Assembly: GCA_046760105.1 (NCBI GenBank) | Contig: JBHIDJ010000065.1 | Location: forward strand, 1-16,258 | DNA: 16,258 nt | Direction: 5' to 3' | Source: JBHIDJ01 sp046760105 | GTDB taxonomy: Bacteria; Pseudomonadota; Gammaproteobacteria; Acidiferrobacterales; SPGG2 | In this document: in pieces, positions 13,743-16,258 of the stretch | How the letters are laid out: each line of letters starts with the position of its first letter | How positions within the stretch are numbered: position 1 is the stretch's first letter | Made by a program: the position numbers and the translations under genes | Notes under the pieces: generated by a model | What the model saw: only the letters and a program-made list of their open reading frames with translations | Told to the model about the DNA's origin: nothing | Databases searched by the model: none

Positions 13743-14648
13743 ATGTGTCCGTATCTCAAAACCGAATCCGAAATGCAGAACCTGGACTCCCGTGCAAAAT
13801 ACGGCGGATATCTGAGCCTAGGGGCAGCGTTAAGGTTAGTAACCACACAGATCGCTAACCAAAGCGCGAATGCACGGCTGGATGCAGAGCTGCTAGTGAT
13901 GAGTGTTTGCGGCGTCAGCCGCACGGAGTTGATAACCCGTCAGGAAAATGCGCTGACGGAGGTGCAAGTGCGACAGCTGTACGAGCTCGTATCGCGTCGT
14001 AAGAAGGGCGAGCCTATCGCCTACCTGACGCGCACGCGCGAGTTCTGGTCGATGGAGTTGGCGGTCTCGCCAGCGACCCTGATCCCACGCCCGGAGACAG
14101 AAGTGCTCGTAGAGCAGGCACTCGCATGCATTCCAGCCGGTGCCGACTGGACGATTGCCGACATCGGCACCGGTTGTGGCGCTATCGCGCTTGCACTAGC
14201 GAGCGAGCGTCCCAGCTGTCGGGTCATCGCCACTGATCAGGTACAGGACGCGCTGGATATCGCGCGCGAGAACGCGGCGAGGCACAGGTTATCGACTGTG
14301 ACATTCCGACACGGCAGCTGGCTGGAGCCACTTGCCGGAGAGACCATGGACGTGATTGTCAGCAACCCGCCATATGTTCGCACCGGCGACCCGCATCTGA
14401 CGTCCGGCGACGTTCGTTTTGAGCCCGTAGACGCGCTTGCCGCGGGAGCGGACGGCCTTGATGCCATTCGCCACATCGTCACCCACGCGCAATCGTGTCT
14501 GCGTATGCGCGGATGGCTGTTACTGGAACACGGCTACGATCAAGGAGCGTCGGTCACCCGGATCATGCGTCAAAGCAGGTACATTAATATTACTACTCAC
14601 CAAGATCTGGCCGACCGTGAGCGGGTCACCAGATGTCAAGCGCCATAA
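13743..14648 (+). CDS. prmC: Protein N5-glutamine methyltransferase (release factor methylase)
   Basis: PrmC methylates the glutamine of the GGQ motif in RF1 and RF2 using S-adenosylmethionine. The product has the SAM-binding segment ADIGTGCGAIALALASERP, the catalytic NPPY in VSNPPYVRTGDPHL and the conserved REFWSMELAVSPATLIPRPETEVLVEQAL. It ends ...DLADRERVT. The frame from ATG 13743 gives 301 residues, about 25 more than E. coli PrmC; ATG 13773 (MQNLDSRAKYGG) is an alternative, and neither has a convincing ribosome site. It completes the hemA-prfA-prmC cluster. Confidence 0.95.
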   Translation: MCPYLKTESEMQNLDSRAKYGGYLSLGAALRLVTTQIANQSANARLDAELLVMSVCGVSRTELITRQENALTEVQVRQLYELVSRRKKGEPIAYLTRTREFWSMELAVSPATLIPRPETEVLVEQALACIPAGADWTIADIGTGCGAIALALASERPSCRVIATDQVQDALDIARENAARHRLSTVTFRHGSWLEPLAGETMDVIVSNPPYVRTGDPHLTSGDVRFEPVDALAAGADGLDAIRHIVTHAQSCLRMRGWLLLEHGYDQGASVTRIMRQSRYINITTHQDLADRERVTRCQAP

Positions 14649-14722
14649 GACAGCATACTTAACTAGACTGATCCTGCCGCCCTGTCTGTGGCTGACACGC
14701 GTTTGCGCCTAGCCTCTGGTCA

Positions 14723-14754
14723 TTGACCTACTCGCGATATTAGTAGGCTATAGT
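14723..14754 (+). promoter_or_regulatory. Possible lemA promoter with 20-bp spacer and internal dyad
   Basis: TTGACC (14723-14728) and TATAGT (14749-14754) are separated by 20 bp. CCTACT (14727-14732) and AGTAGG (14742-14747) form an inverted repeat in the spacer. The start of lemA is 53 bp after the -10 box. The long spacer with a dyad resembles MerR-family promoters, but arm length and centre differ from the mercury-type site at 5585. Confidence 0.4.
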
Positions 14755-14807
14755 TAATCCTAGAAATGAGGCAGCGTCGCCAACTGATCCCTTTCTAGAG
14801 GCTAAAC

Positions 14808-15383
14808 ATGGATATCAGCACATTCATCACATGGGGCGTCATCATCGCCGTGGTTCTATATGTTATTCTGATCTATAACAACCTGGTGCGACTCAAACAC
14901 AACGTTTCCCAATCTTGGTCGAATATCGACGTGCTCATGAAGCAGCGCCACGATGAGCTGCCCAAGCTTGTCGAGACCTGTAAGCAGTACATGAAATATG
15001 AGAAGGACGTCCTGGAGAGGGTCACGCAGGCGCGTGCTTCGGTGGCCAAGGCACGGGAGGCCGGTGATGTGGACGCACTGGGGGCGGCCGAGACGCAACT
15101 GCGGCTAGGTTTGGGAAATCTTTTCGCCGTCGCCGAGAACTACCCAGAACTGCGCGCGAACGAACAGTTCCAGCACCTGCAAAATCGGATCTCGCAGCTT
15201 GAAGCCCAGATCGCCGACCGACGTGAATTCTATAACGACAGTGTCAATGCCAACAACATCAGGATCGAGCAGTTTCCTGACACCATGATCGCCCGTTTTT
15301 TCAACTTCGGTCCGCGTAGACTATTGAAATTCAAAGAGGCTGAGATCAAGGACGTCGACGTTAAAGCCTTGTTTAACAGCTGA
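14808..15383 (+). CDS. lemA: LemA family protein
   Basis: The 191-residue protein has one N-terminal membrane helix (about 8-24) and then a helical, mostly cytoplasmic or periplasmic domain. The family signature is seen in YNNLVRLKHNVSQSWSNIDVLMKQRHDELPKLVETCKQYM and FAVAENYPELRANEQFQHLQNRISQLEAQIADRREFYNDSV, with VNANNIRIEQFPDTMIARFFNF near the end. The family is widespread and its molecular role is not settled. The next gene, 18 bp downstream, encodes a GIDE-domain membrane protein, a common neighbour of lemA, so the pair probably forms an operon. Confidence 0.94.
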   Translation: MDISTFITWGVIIAVVLYVILIYNNLVRLKHNVSQSWSNIDVLMKQRHDELPKLVETCKQYMKYEKDVLERVTQARASVAKAREAGDVDALGAAETQLRLGLGNLFAVAENYPELRANEQFQHLQNRISQLEAQIADRREFYNDSVNANNIRIEQFPDTMIARFFNFGPRRLLKFKEAEIKDVDVKALFNS

Positions 15384-15401
15384 GATGGCATTGCCAGTAC
15401 T

Positions 15402-16258
15402 GTGAGCTGGTGGTTTACCGAATTCACTCGCACGATCAGTCAGACTGATCCGACAGTCATCGGCATCAGCATCGCGCTGCTCACTTTCGGCGCCGTATTC
15501 GCGACTTGGCGCAGCTGGCACAATCTTCATAACGCGCGCACGATTGAAGATATTCCCACCGCCAAAGCGCGCTCCGCACACCAAGGTTACGTAGAACTCG
15601 AGGGTGTGGGCAAACTCATGGACGGACCACCTATTCTGGCACCGCTGTCAGGTCTACCCTCCGTCTGGTACCGCTATCGGATCGAGGAACTCAGGACCAC
15701 ATACCTCAAGGGCCGCACCCGGCGTCGCTGGGTGACAGTCGAAAAAGGCGAGAGCACCGAAGTGTTCTGGTTCGAGGACGACACTGGACGTGTCGCCATC
15801 GACCCCGAGGGCGCCGAGGTGACTCCCAAACACAAAGATGTCTGGCGATCGGCCGGGGGGTTGCGTGGTTTCGCTACACGACCCGCGTCTATCGTGAAGT
15901 TCCTGACGACGCACCCAAGCGGCAACTCCTATCGGTTTACGGAGGAACGCATCAATCCCGGCGATACCGTGTATGCACTAGGTCTTCTGAAAAACCTGGG
16001 CAGCCATGTCGGCGGTCCCACCGTAGATGAGGAGGTTCGTCAGCTATTGCGCGAGTGGAAGCAGAATCAGGCGACACTCAAGCAACGCTTTGACCTCAAT
16101 GAGGATGGCAAGATCGATCAAAAGGAATGGCGGCTGGCGCGCAGTCAGGCGCGGCGTGAAGTCTTACAGTCTCGAAGAGGAGAAAGCAAACATTTCTCCG
16201 AAGGCATCAACCTACTGACTCGCACAAACGATCGCAATCGACCCTACCTCATTTCGGC
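15402..16258 (+). CDS. GIDE-domain (E3 ubiquitin ligase-like) membrane protein with an EF-hand, 3' end outside window
   Basis: The frame from GTG 15402 stays open to the window edge, 285 codons. It starts MSWWFTEFTRTISQ, with one membrane helix at about 18-36 (VIGISIALLTFGAVFATW). The region from about 62 to 150 has GIDE-type segments: EGVGKLMDGPPILAPLSG, PSVWYRYRIEE and EVFWFEDDTGRVAIDPEGAEV. This domain is named after a mitochondrial E3 ligase, but bacterial members lack the RING finger and have no known ligase activity. A single canonical EF-hand loop follows: D231, N233, D235, G236, I238, D239, E242. No ATG is available near the start, and GTG 15402 lies 18 bp after the lemA stop. Function is unknown; calcium binding is an inference. 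Confidence 0.82.
   Translation, partial: MSWWFTEFTRTISQTDPTVIGISIALLTFGAVFATWRSWHNLHNARTIEDIPTAKARSAHQGYVELEGVGKLMDGPPILAPLSGLPSVWYRYRIEELRTTYLKGRTRRRWVTVEKGESTEVFWFEDDTGRVAIDPEGAEVTPKHKDVWRSAGGLRGFATRPASIVKFLTTHPSGNSYRFTEERINPGDTVYALGLLKNLGSHVGGPTVDEEVRQLLREWKQNQATLKQRFDLNEDGKIDQKEWRLARSQARREVLQSRRGESKHFSEGINLLTRTNDRNRPYLIS

Overview
The window looks like a Gammaproteobacterial chromosome of moderate-to-high GC. The main evidence is gene order. The block tRNA-Met, ychF, pth, rplY, prs, tRNA-Gln, ispE, lolB and a TPR lipoprotein gene (all minus strand), divergent from hemA-prfA-prmC (plus strand), is the arrangement I know from Pseudomonas and related Gammaproteobacteria. A LolB lipoprotein, GluTR-type heme synthesis and MEP-pathway IspE agree with a Gram-negative. 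No species can be named from this stretch.

Layout. (1) 1-687: 5' part of a medium-chain dehydrogenase/quinone oxidoreductase gene, visibly AT-richer than the rest, cut by the window edge. (2) 688-1042: non-coding, with several strong hairpins, a 20-bp copy of the tRNA-Met 3' end and an inverted copy of its T-arm. (3) 1047-4954: the conserved block tRNA-Met, ychF, pth, rplY, prs, tRNA-Gln. Three of its gaps contain unusual 7-bp-phased short repeats. (4) 5156-6084: a small mercury-type cassette (MerR-like regulator; divergent shortened MerF-like membrane peptide; GDCCVxC cysteine protein) between tRNA-Gln and ispE, where the reference order has nothing. (5) 6142-9383: the overlapping unit TPR lipoprotein, lolB, ispE. 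(6) 9599-11299: a CstA-family transporter inserted between the TPR gene and hemA. (7) 11359-14648: hemA, prfA, prmC. (8) 14808-16258: lemA and a GIDE-domain membrane protein with an EF-hand loop, cut by the window edge.

The core genes serve translation and its quality control (Pth, L25, PrfA, PrmC, YchF, two tRNAs), precursor supply (Prs for PRPP, IspE for isoprenoids, HemA for heme, which draws on Glu-tRNA) and envelope assembly (LolB). The accessory inserts sit exactly in the gaps between these blocks: next to tRNA-Met, behind tRNA-Gln and between the divergent TPR and hemA units.

The two least-explained signals are the heptad-phased intergenic repeats (two loci with facing inverted arms plus two smaller ones) and the compact hairpin-rich interval bounded by the tRNA-Met 3'-end duplication. 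Both can be read directly in the sequence; their function is unknown. I did not find a multi-gene system that I would confidently call new.
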